Below are positions 1 to 8,975 of a DNA stretch of 64,000 bases, piece by piece (the first letter of the stretch is position 1; each line of letters opens with the position of its first letter). Source of the stretch: Streptomyces aureocirculatus (GTDB lineage: Bacteria; Actinomycetota; Actinomycetes; Streptomycetales; Streptomycetaceae); the NCBI RefSeq assembly GCF_000720475.1, contig NZ_JOAP01000019.1, forward strand, positions 248,001 to 312,000, read 5' to 3'. Under the pieces are notes generated by a model, which did no database searches, had not been told where the DNA came from, and was given only the letters and a program-made list of their open reading frames with translations. The position numbers were made by a program, and so were the translations under genes.

Positions 1-669
1 GAGGTGCGTACGGCCCTTCGTCGAGACGGTGGCGTAGAAGCGGTTGTCGTCGCGGGCGAAGGTCACGCCCCAGTAGTTCACGTCGGGGGAGTGGTGGCGG
101 CGCCCCTCGATGGTGAGGGGGATCTCCTCCATGTTCTTGACCAGGTAGCCGGTGCGGGTGTCCAGGATCGACGTGCGGGTGGAGAAGGACGAGTCGCCGC
201 CCGCGTAACTGTCGCCGGTGGTGAACATCGTCCACGACAGCATCCGCCCGGACGCCGAGACCCGCGCCCGGTTGGGGATGCCGGTGAGCGCGACGCGCCG
301 CTTCTCGCGCAGCTTCCCGTCGAGGACCACGGCGTACGACTTGGGCGGGATGCCCGGGCGGCGCAGCAGACACAGGGCGGTACCCGCGGCGGCGTGGAAG
401 CGCTCGCAGGACGGGCCGTCGGGGGTCCGCGGGGTGCGCGGCCCGGCGCCGGACACCGGCACTCGGGCCACGCGGCCCGCCCCCTCCTGCGTCGAACGGA
501 AGTAGAGGTGGCCGGGGTCGAGGGCGAACTCCGAACCGGACGCGACCGGTTCCGCCCGCTGCACGGCACGCACCGTGTACGTGACGGCCACGGCGGCGAG
601 CAGCGCGGCGGCCGCCACGACGGCGACGACACGCGTACGGGTGGAGGCCTCGGGCGGGGTGAGGGTCAT
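1..669 (-). CDS. TolB-like membrane-anchored protein, partial (C-terminus beyond left edge)
   Basis: Reading leftward from the ATG at 669 the frame stays open to the window edge (about 223 residues visible). A short basic N-terminus (MTLTPPEAST) is followed by a hydrophobic Ala/Val/Leu segment at about residues 14-35, so the protein is exported or anchored. The rest resembles the TolB/WD40-like beta-propeller proteins common in Streptomyces, with strand-turn motifs such as LDTRTGYLV and a conserved MFTTGDSYAGGD stretch; no catalytic motif is seen. The start ATG overlaps the stop of the upstream MFS gene (ATGA), indicating translational coupling. The family call is by recognition of the overall pattern; the function is unknown. 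Confidence 0.65.
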   Translation of the reverse strand, partial: MTLTPPEASTRTRVVAVVAAAALLAAVAVTYTVRAVQRAEPVASGSEFALDPGHLYFRSTQEGAGRVARVPVSGAGPRTPRTPDGPSCERFHAAAGTALCLLRRPGIPPKSYAVVLDGKLREKRRVALTGIPNRARVSASGRMLSWTMFTTGDSYAGGDSSFSTRTSILDTRTGYLVKNMEEIPLTIEGRRHHSPDVNYWGVTFARDDNRFYATVSTKGRTHL

Positions 670-2408
670 GCGGTGCCTTCCGAGGGGGAGCGGGGCGTCG
701 GGCCTTTTGTCGGGCGGAGCAGCAGGGCCGCGCCCGCGAGGGCGGCGACGAGGGTGAGGGCCGCGCAGGTCAGGGCGGCCCCGATGCCCCACAGGGTCCA
801 TGCGGCGCCGAACCCCGCCGCGGCGAGGAGCCTGCTGAGCGCCTGGCCGGTCTGGAGCACCGCCATGCCGCTCGCCCGCCGCCCCTCCGGAAGACAGGGC
901 GTGGCGAGGGCCATCAGGACGCCGTCGGTCGCGGCGTAGAAGACGCCGAGCGCGAGCAGCACCCCGAGCAGGAGTGGACGACCGCCGGTGGGCAGGAGCA
1001 GTAAGACGTACGCGGCGAGCAGCGCGACGTGCCCCGCGAGGAAGGGACCCCGGCGCCCGAGCCGGTCGGCGAGGCGCCCCACCGGTACGGCGAGCAGCAG
1101 ATAGACCGCAGCGGTGCCGAGCGGAAGCAGCGGGAACCAGCTCCCCGCGAAGTCCAGGCGCCGCTGAAGCAGGAGATACAGAAACGCGTCACCGATGGTC
1201 GCGGCCCCCAGGAGGGTTGCGGCGGCGCAGACGCGGCGGAAGGCGGGGACGCGGAGGAGGGCGAGGGTGGCTTTGGGGGAGCCTGCGGCCTTGGGGGACC
1301 CTGTGGCCTTGGGGGAGCGGGTGGCCTTGGGGGTGCGGGAGCCTGAGCGGGTGCCGATGCGGGGCCGGGGCGGGGGGCGGTGGCCTGGGCGTGCACCTGC
1401 GCTCGTGCCTCCGGCCGCGTTCGCTTCTGCGCCGCCCGCGCTGCCTGTGCCGCTCGTGCTGCCTGGGCTGCCCGCGCCTCCGGCCGCATTCGCTTCGGTG
1501 CCGCTCGTGCCCCCCGTGCCGCCTGCGCTGCCCGCGTCGCCCGGGCTCGCGCCCACGTCCGCGCCGCGCCCGCCCACGTCCGCGCCACCCACGTCCGCGT
1601 CCGCGCCGCCCGTGCCTGCGCCCGCGTCGACACCGCCCGCCCCCGCACCCCCCACCGCCGACGTGCGGCGAAGCCCCGCCGACAGCGTCCGCGTCGCTTC
1701 CCGCCCCGGTACGAATGCCACCAGGAGCAGCACCCCGAACAGGCCGAAGCAGAAGCTGACGACGAACACCGCGTCGTACGCGTCCGCCGTCACCCACAGC
1801 AGCGCGAACGCGGCGAGCGGGCCGAGCAGCGCGCCCGTGGTGTCCATCGCCCGGTGCACCCCGAACGCCCGGCCGAGGCCGTCCGGGGGGCTGTTCAGCG
1901 AGATCAGCGCGTCCCGCGGCGCGGTCCGCACGCCCTTGCCGAGGCGGTCCGCCGCGATGGCCGCCCCGATCCCGGCCGTGGCGCCGCCCGCGAGCAGCAG
2001 CCCGAGCCGGGACAGGGCGGAGAGCAGATACCCGGAGCCCGCGACGAGCTTGTGCCGCCCGCCGCGGTCGGCCGCGTATCCGCCGAGGAGTCGTACGAAC
2101 GCCGTGGCGCCGTTGTAGAGGCCGTCGAGGAAGCCGAAGGCCAGCGGGGACAGGCCGAGTCCGAGGACGAAGTAGAGCGGGAGCACGGCGGCGACCATCT
2201 CCGAGGAGATGTCGGTGACGAGGCTGACCGCGCCGAGGGCAAGAACGGGACCCGTGACGCGCCCGCGCCCCGAGCCCGTGGCCGCACCCTTCGTAGCCCC
2301 GGGGCCAGCCCCGGCCCCGGCCTCGGACTGGGCCTCGGACTGGGCCTCGGGCTGGGCCTTGGCCTTGGTTCTGGCCGTGGCCACCGCGTCCGTGGTCGAC
2401 AGATACAT
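666..2408 (-). CDS. MFS transporter with a long repetitive cytoplasmic loop
   Basis: This is a 580-residue major facilitator with about 12 membrane segments in two bundles. The first bundle starts with the motif SLVTDISSEMVAAVLPLY (about residues 60-78), followed by a typical loop-2/3 motif ADRGGRHKL. The usual central loop is replaced by about 140 residues of Gly/Ala/Thr/Ser-rich sequence (about 243-385), ending in tandem SPKA units that are encoded by an 18-bp DNA repeat at about 1260-1340. The N-terminus also carries a Glu/Gln/Ala-rich repeat, so the real start could be downstream of the first ATG. It lies 18 bp after the metallophosphoesterase and overlaps the TolB-like gene. The substrate is unknown; a drug or metabolite efflux role is inferred from the family. 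Confidence 0.8.
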   Translation of the reverse strand: MYLSTTDAVATARTKAKAQPEAQSEAQSEAGAGAGPGATKGAATGSGRGRVTGPVLALGAVSLVTDISSEMVAAVLPLYFVLGLGLSPLAFGFLDGLYNGATAFVRLLGGYAADRGGRHKLVAGSGYLLSALSRLGLLLAGGATAGIGAAIAADRLGKGVRTAPRDALISLNSPPDGLGRAFGVHRAMDTTGALLGPLAAFALLWVTADAYDAVFVVSFCFGLFGVLLLVAFVPGREATRTLSAGLRRTSAVGGAGAGGVDAGAGTGGADADVGGADVGGRGADVGASPGDAGSAGGTGGTSGTEANAAGGAGSPGSTSGTGSAGGAEANAAGGTSAGARPGHRPPPRPRIGTRSGSRTPKATRSPKATGSPKAAGSPKATLALLRVPAFRRVCAAATLLGAATIGDAFLYLLLQRRLDFAGSWFPLLPLGTAAVYLLLAVPVGRLADRLGRRGPFLAGHVALLAAYVLLLLPTGGRPLLLGVLLALGVFYAATDGVLMALATPCLPEGRRASGMAVLQTGQALSRLLAAAGFGAAWTLWGIGAALTCAALTLVAALAGAALLLRPTKGPTPRSPSEGTA

Positions 2409-2426
2409 CTGCGCGAGCCCGCCGGA

Positions 2427-3383
2427 TCAGCGGCAGTCGTAGGACGGGCTGCTGTCCTTCGTGGACCCGTCCGTGCCGATGAGTTTCCAGGAGAAACCGG
2501 AGTCGGTGAAGTCGAGCTTCACGACACCGTGGGTGTTGGTGATCCTCTTCTGGCTGTGCGGCTGGACTTCCTCGATCTTGTACGGGTTGGCGCCGCCGGT
2601 GCCCGCGAGCAGTTCGACCATGCCGTCCGCGTCGGCCCTGCCGTTCGCGTCCTGCGGGGCGAACCGCTCGTAGTGGTGGTCGTGACCGCCGAGGACGAGT
2701 TCGGCCCCGGCCTCATCGAGGATCTTCCAGACCGGCTTGCCGACCGGGTTGTTGCCGTGCTCGCCGGAGGAGTACAGCGGGTGGTGCCAGTACGCGGCCA
2801 CGCACTTCTTGCCGTTGGCGGCGAGGTCCTTCTTCAGCCAGTTGATCTGGGCGCTGTCGAAGCTGTTGGAGTCCAGGGCGATGAAGTGCCAGTTGCCCTG
2901 GTCGAAGCTGTAGTAGCTCTTGCCGTCCGGGTACGCGACGGACCCGAAGTACGACTTGTAGCCCTTGAGCGGGCCCGCCGGGTCGTACGTCTCGTGGTTG
3001 CCGGGCACCGGGCGGGTCTTGTTCTTGAAGGCGCCCCAGGTGGTCGCGTAGTACTTCTGGAAGTCCTTCAGGCGGGCGTCGTCGTACTGGTTGTCGCCCA
3101 TGGTCAGCACGAACCGCGGGTTGATCTGCTGCACGAGCGCGGCGGTCTTCGGGTGCGCGCAGCGGCTGTCACTCTTGGTGCACTGTTCAGCGATGTCACC
3201 CGCGGCCACAGCCATGAACGCGGCCCTGGCCGACGGAGCGGCGTCCGCCTCGTCGGCGGGCGACCACAGGAGCACACCGCCGACGAGCGCGAGCGCCCCG
3301 GCCGCGGCGACCGGCACGACCCAACGGGCCTGGTGCTTACGGGAGTTGGAGGGGCCTTCACCAGTACGAGGGGTGCGCGACAT
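2427..3383 (-). CDS. secreted/membrane-anchored metallophosphoesterase
   Basis: The 318-residue protein has one N-terminal membrane segment at about residues 21-40 and then a calcineurin-like phosphoesterase domain outside the cell. All metal-binding blocks are present: AGDI (about 61-64), GDNQY (96-100), GNHE (128-131), the WHHP histidines (200-201) and GGHDHHYER (232-240). This set matches purple-acid-phosphatase-like or alkaline phosphatase-type metallophosphoesterases of Streptomyces. It is the first gene of a leftward operon with the MFS and TolB-like genes. A palindrome about 107 bp upstream (3490-3502) may regulate it. Phosphate scavenging is a reasonable inference, but no PHO box was recognised. 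Confidence 0.85.
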   Translation of the reverse strand: MSRTPRTGEGPSNSRKHQARWVVPVAAAGALALVGGVLLWSPADEADAAPSARAAFMAVAAGDIAEQCTKSDSRCAHPKTAALVQQINPRFVLTMGDNQYDDARLKDFQKYYATTWGAFKNKTRPVPGNHETYDPAGPLKGYKSYFGSVAYPDGKSYYSFDQGNWHFIALDSNSFDSAQINWLKKDLAANGKKCVAAYWHHPLYSSGEHGNNPVGKPVWKILDEAGAELVLGGHDHHYERFAPQDANGRADADGMVELLAGTGGANPYKIEEVQPHSQKRITNTHGVVKLDFTDSGFSWKLIGTDGSTKDSSPSYDCR

Positions 3384-3489
3384 GTCCGCCTCCTGGGCGT
3401 GGTGGGGGGGCTGGGGGGTGAGCGATGGCCGTCTCAGGCATGGTGACGAGAGGGCATGTTCGCGTCAAGGATGTGGACGCATTATTGTT

Positions 3490-3502
3490 AGGAAACTTTC
3501 CT
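3490..3502. promoter_or_regulatory. AGGAAA-C-TTTCCT palindrome in divergent promoter region
   Basis: A 13-bp perfect inverted repeat (AGGAAACTTTCCT, odd centre) lies inside an AT-rich island in the 251-bp region between the divergent metallophosphoesterase and helicase genes. On the minus strand it is followed by AACAATAATG. From memory, palindromes of this sort occur upstream of secreted-hydrolase genes in Streptomyces; I cannot name the regulator. The remainder of the intergenic region is G-rich repeat of gggcggcggccgggtggcg type. Confidence 0.45.
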
Positions 3503-3634
3503 TTCAGGGTGCGAGCCCGGCGGGCGGCGGCCGGGTGGCGGTCGGGCGGCGGCCGGGTGGCGGTCGGACGGTGGTGTCAGTGGGCTCGCCTAAGGTGGCG
3601 GAGGCGGGGGTGTGGAGCGGATGAGGTGGTGGTG

Positions 3635-6600
3635 ATGGCGACGGTCGACGTCGACGCCTTCGCCGCGCTCGTCCGCCCCTGCGCCGCCGTCTTCCTCCCG
3701 GCACATGTGCCCCGGGACGGCCGGATCGCGTGGTGGCGACCGGACGGCGGGAAGCTGCCCCGGTTGCCGGGTGGTGCGGGTGTGTCCGGTGCGGATGCGG
3801 TGCCTGGTGAGGCCGGCCCGTCCGGTGCGGAGGGTAGTGGGCCGGGCGGAGGTTCTTCGCCGGGTGACGGCCCCTGGGCCCAGGGCGAGATCACCGTCGT
3901 ACGCCGGCACGGCGCGGGTGTGCGGCGCCATGCCGTGCCCGCGCTGCTCGCGCCGGTGGCCGAGGGGGTCGGGGTGCTGTTGGCCGATGGGCCTGGTGGG
4001 CCTGGTGGGCCTGGTGGGCCTGGTGGGCCTGGTGGGCCCGGTGGGTCTGGTAGGCCTGGCGCCGCGCACCCCCGCGCCCTGCACCCCGCCGCCGCGTGCT
4101 GGCGCGCAGCCGCCCTGCACGCCCTGCATCTGGCCGCCCGCGGCAAGCTCCTGCCCGGGCTCACCGGTGCGGACGTGGACGCGTGGCGGGCGGGGCCGCT
4201 GGGGGCCGACGACATCGCGCAGTTGCGGGCCATCGCCGCCGCCATGCCTGCCGACGCGCATGCGGTGCCGCTGCCGGGCAGTCGCCCGCCGTTGCGGCTC
4301 CCCGAGCCGTATGCCCTGGTCAGGGCGTTTGTCGACGCGGTCGTTGACACGCTGCCGCGCACGCCCGCGGCAGCGTACGCCGTCGGTGCGCCGTTCGCGG
4401 CGCGCGAGCCGCAGTCGCTGCCCGGGGCACGGGCGTGGGCGGCGGAGGTGGCCGCCGGGCAGGACGTCGGGGTACGGGTGTCGCTGCGGGTGGATCTGCG
4501 GGCGCAGGATCTCTTCGACGGGGGGGAGGTGTGGACGGCGGGGGAGGGCGAGGCAGCCGGAACCCCCGAGTCTTACGGGGTCGCCGGGACCACCGGGATC
4601 ACCGGGACTGCTGGGGCCACCGGGCCTGCCGGGCCTGCCGGGGTCACCAGGACCACCGGGTCTTCCGGGGTCACCGGGGTCACCGGGCCTGCTGGGGTCA
4701 CCGGGCCTGCCGGGCCTGCTGGGGCCACCAAGCCTGCCGGGCCTGCTGGGGCCACCGGGCCTGTCGGGTCTTCCCGGGCCACCGGGCCAGCCGGGCCAGC
4801 CGGGGTCACCAGGACCGCCGGGCCTCCCGGGGCCACCGGGACCGCCGGGTCTTCCGGGGTCACCAGGCCCGCCGGGGTCACCAGGACCGCCGGGTCTTCC
4901 GGGGTCACCGGGCCTGCCGGGACCGCCGGGACCGCCGGGCCTCCCGGGGTCACCAGGGCCGCCGGGTCTCCCGGAGCCCCCGGCGCCGCCAGCTCCGCCG
5001 GAACCCCCGGCGCAGCCGCCGCCGTGCTCCAGGTGCACAGCCTCGCCGACCCCACCCTGGTCGTCGACGCCGCTCAACTCTGGTCGGGGGTTGAGCACTT
5101 CGGGTCGCGGGCCAAGGCGCACACCCTGCTGGCGGTGCGCCGCGCGGCACGCGTGTGGCCGCCGATCGGGCGCCTCCTCGACCGTCCGCGCCCCGACGTG
5201 CTCCCACTGGCGGAGCAGGAGCTGTACGACCTCCTCGGCACCGCGGCGACCCGGCTCGGCGCGGCCGGGGTCGACGTCCACTGGCCGCGGGAGCTGGCAC
5301 GGGAACTCACCGCCACGGCCGTGGTGCGCCCCGCGCCGGGCACCGCGGCGGACAACTTCGACTTCTTCAAGGCGGACCAACTCCTGGAGTTCCGCTGGCA
5401 GGTGGCGCTCGGGCACGGCGGCGGCACCGACCCCGCCGACCCCGCGGGCCCCACCGATCCCGCAGACCCCACCCCCCTCACCGAGGCCGAGATGGACGCC
5501 CTCGCCGAGGCGCACCGCCCCATCGTGCGGCTGCGTGACCAGTGGGTCCTGGTCGACCCCGCCCTCGTACGCAAGGCCCGTAAGCGCGACCTCGGCCTGC
5601 TCGACCCGGTGGACGCCCTGACGATCGCGCTCACCGGCACCGCGGAGGTGGACGGCGAACGCGTCGCCGCCGTGCCCACCGGCGCCCTGGCCGGGCTGCG
5701 CGAACGCCTCACCGCGGAACCGCGCCCCGTGCCGCAGCCGCCCGCGCTCAGGGCCACCCTGCGCGACTACCAGCTCCGCGGCCTCGCCTGGCTGGACCGC
5801 ATGACCGCGCTCGGCCTCGGCGGCTGCCTCGCCGACGACATGGGGCTCGGCAAGACGGTCACCCTGATCGCCCTGCACCTGCACCGGGCGCGCCCCGAAC
5901 CGACCCTCGTCGTCTGCCCGACGTCGCTGCTCGGCAACTGGCAGCGGGAGATCGAACGCTTCGCACCGGACGTCCCCGTCCGCCGTTACCACGGCCCCGG
6001 CCGGGGCCTCGACGGCATCCCCGACGGCGGCATCGTGCTCACCACGTACGGCACGATGCGCACCAGCGCGGCCGAACTGGCCGCGCACGACTGGGACCTG
6101 GTGGTCGCCGACGAGGCGCAGCACGTGAAGAACCCGTACGCGGCCACGGCGCGGGCCCTGCGCACCCTGCCCGCCGCGGCGCGGGTCGCGCTCACCGGCA
6201 CGCCCGTGGAGAACAACCTCTCCGAGCTGTGGGCGCTGCTCGACTGGACGACACCGGGGCTGCTCGGACCGCTGAAGGCGTTCCGGGCCCGGCACGCGCG
6301 GCTCGCGGAGACGGGCGGCACCCCCGAGAGCGACGAGGCGCTGGCCCGGCTGTCCCGCATCGTCCGCCCCTTCCTGCTGCGCCGCCGCAAGTCCGATCCG
6401 GGCATCGCCCCCGAACTGCCCCCGAAGACGGAGACCGACCACCCCGTCCCGCTCACCCGTGAACAGGCCGCGCTCTACCAGGCGGTGGTGCGCGAGACGC
6501 TCGCCCGCATCGAGGCGGCGGACGGGATCGCACGCCGCGGCCTGGTCATGAAGCTGCTGATGTCGTTGAAGCAGATCTGCAACCACCCCGCGCAGTACCT

Positions 6601-7198
6601 GAAGGAGGGCGCCGGCCGCCCGGGCACCACCGACTCCGGCTCCGGGTCCGGCTCCCGCTCCCGCTCCCGCTCGGGCAAACTGGACCTACTCGACGAGCTG
6701 CTCGACACGATCCTGGCCGAGGACGGTTCGGTGCTCGTCTTCACGCAGTACGTGCAGATGGCGCGGCTCCTCGAAGCGCACCTGGGCGCGCGTGGCGTGC
6801 CCGTCCAGCTTCTGCACGGCGGTACGCCGGTGACGGCGCGGGAGGCGATGGTGGACCGCTTCCAGGCGGGCGAGGTGCCGGTCTTCCTGCTGTCCCTGAA
6901 GGCGGCGGGCACGGGCCTGAACCTCACCAGGGCGGGGCACGTCGTCCACTACGACCGCTGGTGGAACCCCGCGGTCGAGGACCAGGCGACGGACCGCGCG
7001 TACCGCATCGGCCAGACCCAGCCCGTCCAGGTCCACCGCTTCATCACCGAGGGCACGGTGGAGGACCGCATCGCCGAACTCCTCGCCGCCAAACAGGCCC
7101 TCGCGGACGCGGTCCTCGGGGACGGCGGCGAAATGGCCCTGACGGAACTCTCCGACGCGGAACTCGCGGACCTGGTGACCCTGCGGAGGACGCGGTGA
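3635..7198 (+). CDS. SNF2-family DEAD/DEAH helicase with collagen-like insertion
   Basis: ATG at 3635 is chosen; an upstream in-frame extension is Arg-rich and implausible. The protein is 1187 residues. The C-terminal half is a complete SNF2 ATPase: motif I DDMGLGKT (about 735), motif II DEAQH (about 824), motif III LTGTP (about 856), and the helicase-C lobe with VLVFTQY and the motif VI region DRAYRIGQ (about 1115-1125). The N-terminal half is the SNF2-associated region, interrupted by GGP repeats (about 118-139) and by about 145 residues of Gly-X-Y sequence (about 313-460). It overlaps the SWIM zinc-finger gene by 4 bp (GTGA), the usual SNF2-SWIM operon. A role in chromosome or nucleic-acid remodelling is inferred from the family. 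Confidence 0.9.
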   Translation: MATVDVDAFAALVRPCAAVFLPAHVPRDGRIAWWRPDGGKLPRLPGGAGVSGADAVPGEAGPSGAEGSGPGGGSSPGDGPWAQGEITVVRRHGAGVRRHAVPALLAPVAEGVGVLLADGPGGPGGPGGPGGPGGPGGSGRPGAAHPRALHPAAACWRAAALHALHLAARGKLLPGLTGADVDAWRAGPLGADDIAQLRAIAAAMPADAHAVPLPGSRPPLRLPEPYALVRAFVDAVVDTLPRTPAAAYAVGAPFAAREPQSLPGARAWAAEVAAGQDVGVRVSLRVDLRAQDLFDGGEVWTAGEGEAAGTPESYGVAGTTGITGTAGATGPAGPAGVTRTTGSSGVTGVTGPAGVTGPAGPAGATKPAGPAGATGPVGSSRATGPAGPAGVTRTAGPPGATGTAGSSGVTRPAGVTRTAGSSGVTGPAGTAGTAGPPGVTRAAGSPGAPGAASSAGTPGAAAAVLQVHSLADPTLVVDAAQLWSGVEHFGSRAKAHTLLAVRRAARVWPPIGRLLDRPRPDVLPLAEQELYDLLGTAATRLGAAGVDVHWPRELARELTATAVVRPAPGTAADNFDFFKADQLLEFRWQVALGHGGGTDPADPAGPTDPADPTPLTEAEMDALAEAHRPIVRLRDQWVLVDPALVRKARKRDLGLLDPVDALTIALTGTAEVDGERVAAVPTGALAGLRERLTAEPRPVPQPPALRATLRDYQLRGLAWLDRMTALGLGGCLADDMGLGKTVTLIALHLHRARPEPTLVVCPTSLLGNWQREIERFAPDVPVRRYHGPGRGLDGIPDGGIVLTTYGTMRTSAAELAAHDWDLVVADEAQHVKNPYAATARALRTLPAAARVALTGTPVENNLSELWALLDWTTPGLLGPLKAFRARHARLAETGGTPESDEALARLSRIVRPFLLRRRKSDPGIAPELPPKTETDHPVPLTREQAALYQAVVRETLARIEAADGIARRGLVMKLLMSLKQICNHPAQYLKEGAGRPGTTDSGSGSGSRSRSRSGKLDLLDELLDTILAEDGSVLVFTQYVQMARLLEAHLGARGVPVQLLHGGTPVTAREAMVDRFQAGEVPVFLLSLKAAGTGLNLTRAGHVVHYDRWWNPAVEDQATDRAYRIGQTQPVQVHRFITEGTVEDRIAELLAAKQALADAVLGDGGEMALTELSDAELADLVTLRRTR
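3989..4051 (+). repeat. seven-copy 9-bp tandem repeat (GGGCCTGGT) inside SNF2 gene
   Basis: Seven head-to-tail copies of a 9-bp unit, the last two slightly diverged, code for Gly-Pro-Gly triplets in the helicase N-terminal region. The number of copies is a likely site of strain-to-strain length variation. Confidence 0.9.
4573..5010 (+). repeat. degenerate 9-bp minisatellite encoding a collagen-like Gly-X-Y tract
   Basis: About 48 copies of a degenerate 9-bp unit (roughly GGRNYYNCC) run through the helicase coding region. In the gene's frame they read as Gly-X-Y triplets such as GPAGPAGVT; the next frame reads [13 protein letters not shown] and the opposite strand reads [13 protein letters not shown], because the repeat is open in nearly every frame. 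No collagen trimerisation domain flanks it. Confidence 0.85.
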
Positions 7199-8895
7199 GC
7201 GGCACGGGGCGCGGGAGCGGCGGGCGGGGAGGCCGTGTTCCCTCGCGCGGCGGTGACACCCCGCCGGAAGGCGGCGGCGTCTTGGCCGGGGGTGGCACCC
7301 CCCTCAGGGGCGCGGGGAACTGCGCGGCCGGCCACAGCGAAGCCGCAGACGCGTCTGCGTGCTCGCTCGGCAGATGCGTCTGCGGCATTTCCTGGGCTGA
7401 GCGCGCAGTTCCCCGCGCCCCTGAGGGGGGTGGCAGCAGCCTGGCCGGGGGTGCTCCGAGCAGTGGCGGCAGTGCCCCGAACGACGGGGGCTGTGCCCCG
7501 AGCGGCGGTGGCGGCCCGGCCCCGAGCGGCGGTAGCCGTGTCCCGAGCGGTGGCGGCCCGGCCCCGGGCGGCGGTGGCCGTGCCCCGAGCAAGGGCGGGG
7601 GGAGCGCGCGCGGCGGTGGCGGTGGGGGCCGTGCGCGGGTCTTCCCGCCGTTCCCCCCGCGCACCGACCCCGAGGCGCCCTTCGCGTCGACCTGGTGGGG
7701 CGACGCGTGGATCGCCGCCCTTGAGGAGTCCGCCCTGGACCCGGCACGCCTGGCGCGCGGTCGCGCGTACGCGCGTGCGGGGCACGTCGACACCATCACC
7801 GTCGAGCCGGGGCGCATCGTCGCCTACGTACACGGCAGCCGCCCCCGCCCCTACCGTGCCGAACTCCGCATGCGCACCCTCACCCCCGAGGACTGGGACC
7901 GCTTCCTCGACGCGGCCGCCGCGGACCCCGGGCACCTCATGTCCCTGCTCGCCAGGGACATGCCGCACGCCCTCGCGGCCACCGCCGACCGCACCGGCGC
8001 CCGGCTCCTGCCCGGCCGCGGCGACCTGATCTCCTCCTGCACCTGCCCCGACCGCGGCCACCCCTGCAAACACGCGGCGGCCCTCACCTACCAGACGGCC
8101 CGCATCCTGGACGCCGACCCCTTCGCCCTGCTCCTCCTCAGGGGCGGCGAGGAGCGGCACATCCTGGACGAGCTGTCCCACCGCAACGCCCGCGCGGCGA
8201 CCCAGGACACCCCCCGCGCCCCGGGCGGCCCCGAAAGCCCTGCCGCCGACCCCCCGCCGCTCCCGGGCGTCCTCGCCCGCGAAGCCCTGGCCTCGGACCA
8301 CCGCCCGCCGCTCCCGCCCCCGCTGCCACCTCCGGCCCACCCCGGTGAGGCCCCCCTGCTGCCCTCCGCCCCCGGCGCCCCGGACCCCGCGGCCCTGGAG
8401 TTCCTCGCCATGGACACGGCCGCCCGGGCCCACGCCCACCTGACGAAGGGCGCGCCGCCCTTCGCGGACCCCGACCCCTGGAAGGACGCGATCCGGCTCG
8501 CCGCGTCCCACCCCGGCCTGTCGGGCCGGCGCACCTTCAGCCGCCAGTTCGCGGAGCTGGCACACGCGGTGGGCCACGCCCCCGCCGACCTCTCCCGCGC
8601 GGCGGCGGCCTGGCGCCAGGGCGACGAGGAGGGCCTCGCGGTCCTGGAAACCGCCTGGGACCCGCCTGCGGGACCGTTCGACCGCGCCCGGGGAGCCCTG
8701 GCGGCGGCCGGTCTGCCCCGCATGACGATCGACCGCAACCGCCTCACGGACCCCACCGGCACCTGCCAGCTCCGCTACGGACGCGACGGCTACTGGTACC
8801 CGTACCGAAGCGAACCGGGCAGAGCCGACTGGTGGCCGGAGGGCCCGCCGGACGTGGATCCGGCGGGAGCCCTTACGGGACTCCTCGCCACCTGA
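7195..8895 (+). CDS. SWIM zinc-finger protein, partner of SNF2 helicase
   Basis: The GTG at 7195 is preceded by GGAGGA (7185-7190) and overlaps the helicase stop (GTGA); this gives 566 residues. The SWIM motif CxCx(n)CxH is at about residues 280-290 (SCTCPDRGHPCKHAAAL). The conserved region starts only at about residue 150 (FPPFPPRTDPEAPF). The first 150 residues are Gly/Pro/Ser-rich and contain a translated hairpin element (residues about 33-80). SWIM domains bind DNA or proteins, and partnering with SNF2 enzymes is established for this family. Residues 340-410 form a second Pro/Ala-rich linker. An alternative start after the repeat element cannot be excluded. Confidence 0.85.
   Translation: MSGTGRGSGGRGGRVPSRGGDTPPEGGGVLAGGGTPLRGAGNCAAGHSEAADASACSLGRCVCGISWAERAVPRAPEGGGSSLAGGAPSSGGSAPNDGGCAPSGGGGPAPSGGSRVPSGGGPAPGGGGRAPSKGGGSARGGGGGGRARVFPPFPPRTDPEAPFASTWWGDAWIAALEESALDPARLARGRAYARAGHVDTITVEPGRIVAYVHGSRPRPYRAELRMRTLTPEDWDRFLDAAAADPGHLMSLLARDMPHALAATADRTGARLLPGRGDLISSCTCPDRGHPCKHAAALTYQTARILDADPFALLLLRGGEERHILDELSHRNARAATQDTPRAPGGPESPAADPPPLPGVLAREALASDHRPPLPPPLPPPAHPGEAPLLPSAPGAPDPAALEFLAMDTAARAHAHLTKGAPPFADPDPWKDAIRLAASHPGLSGRRTFSRQFAELAHAVGHAPADLSRAAAAWRQGDEEGLAVLETAWDPPAGPFDRARGALAAAGLPRMTIDRNRLTDPTGTCQLRYGRDGYWYPYRSEPGRADWWPEGPPDVDPAGALTGLLAT
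7294..7434. repeat. long inverted-repeat (REP-like) element inserted in coding sequence
   Basis: The arms at 7296-7326 and 7402-7432 are perfect 31-bp inverted repeats; the arms extend to 33 bp with one mismatch. The 75-nt loop has a nested palindrome (CGCAGACGCGTCTGCG at 7344-7359) and a second arm at 7371-7385 pairing with 7343-7357. The arms contain the CAGGGGCGCGGGGAACTGCG-type sequence that I recognise as a common intergenic palindrome of Streptomyces genomes. Here it is in frame inside the SWIM gene. Confidence 0.85.
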
Positions 8896-8975
8896 GGCCG
8901 CTCCGGCCGCTACCTTGGACTCTCCAGTGACTCCTCAGGAGCTACGGCGAAGTGCGACGTACACAAGGAGACCCG

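Noticed and set aside
4573..5010. separate collagen-like protein gene in another frame
   Set aside because: All frames are open only because of the repeat; the helicase frame continues on both sides.
3590..6586. 998-codon antisense open frame opposite the helicase
   Set aside because: It is the mirror of a high-GC gene; its product is Arg/Gly/Pro low complexity without any recognised domain.
7294..7434. insertion sequence or transposon end
   Set aside because: There is no transposase and the element is only 141 bp; it fits a palindromic repeat unit better.
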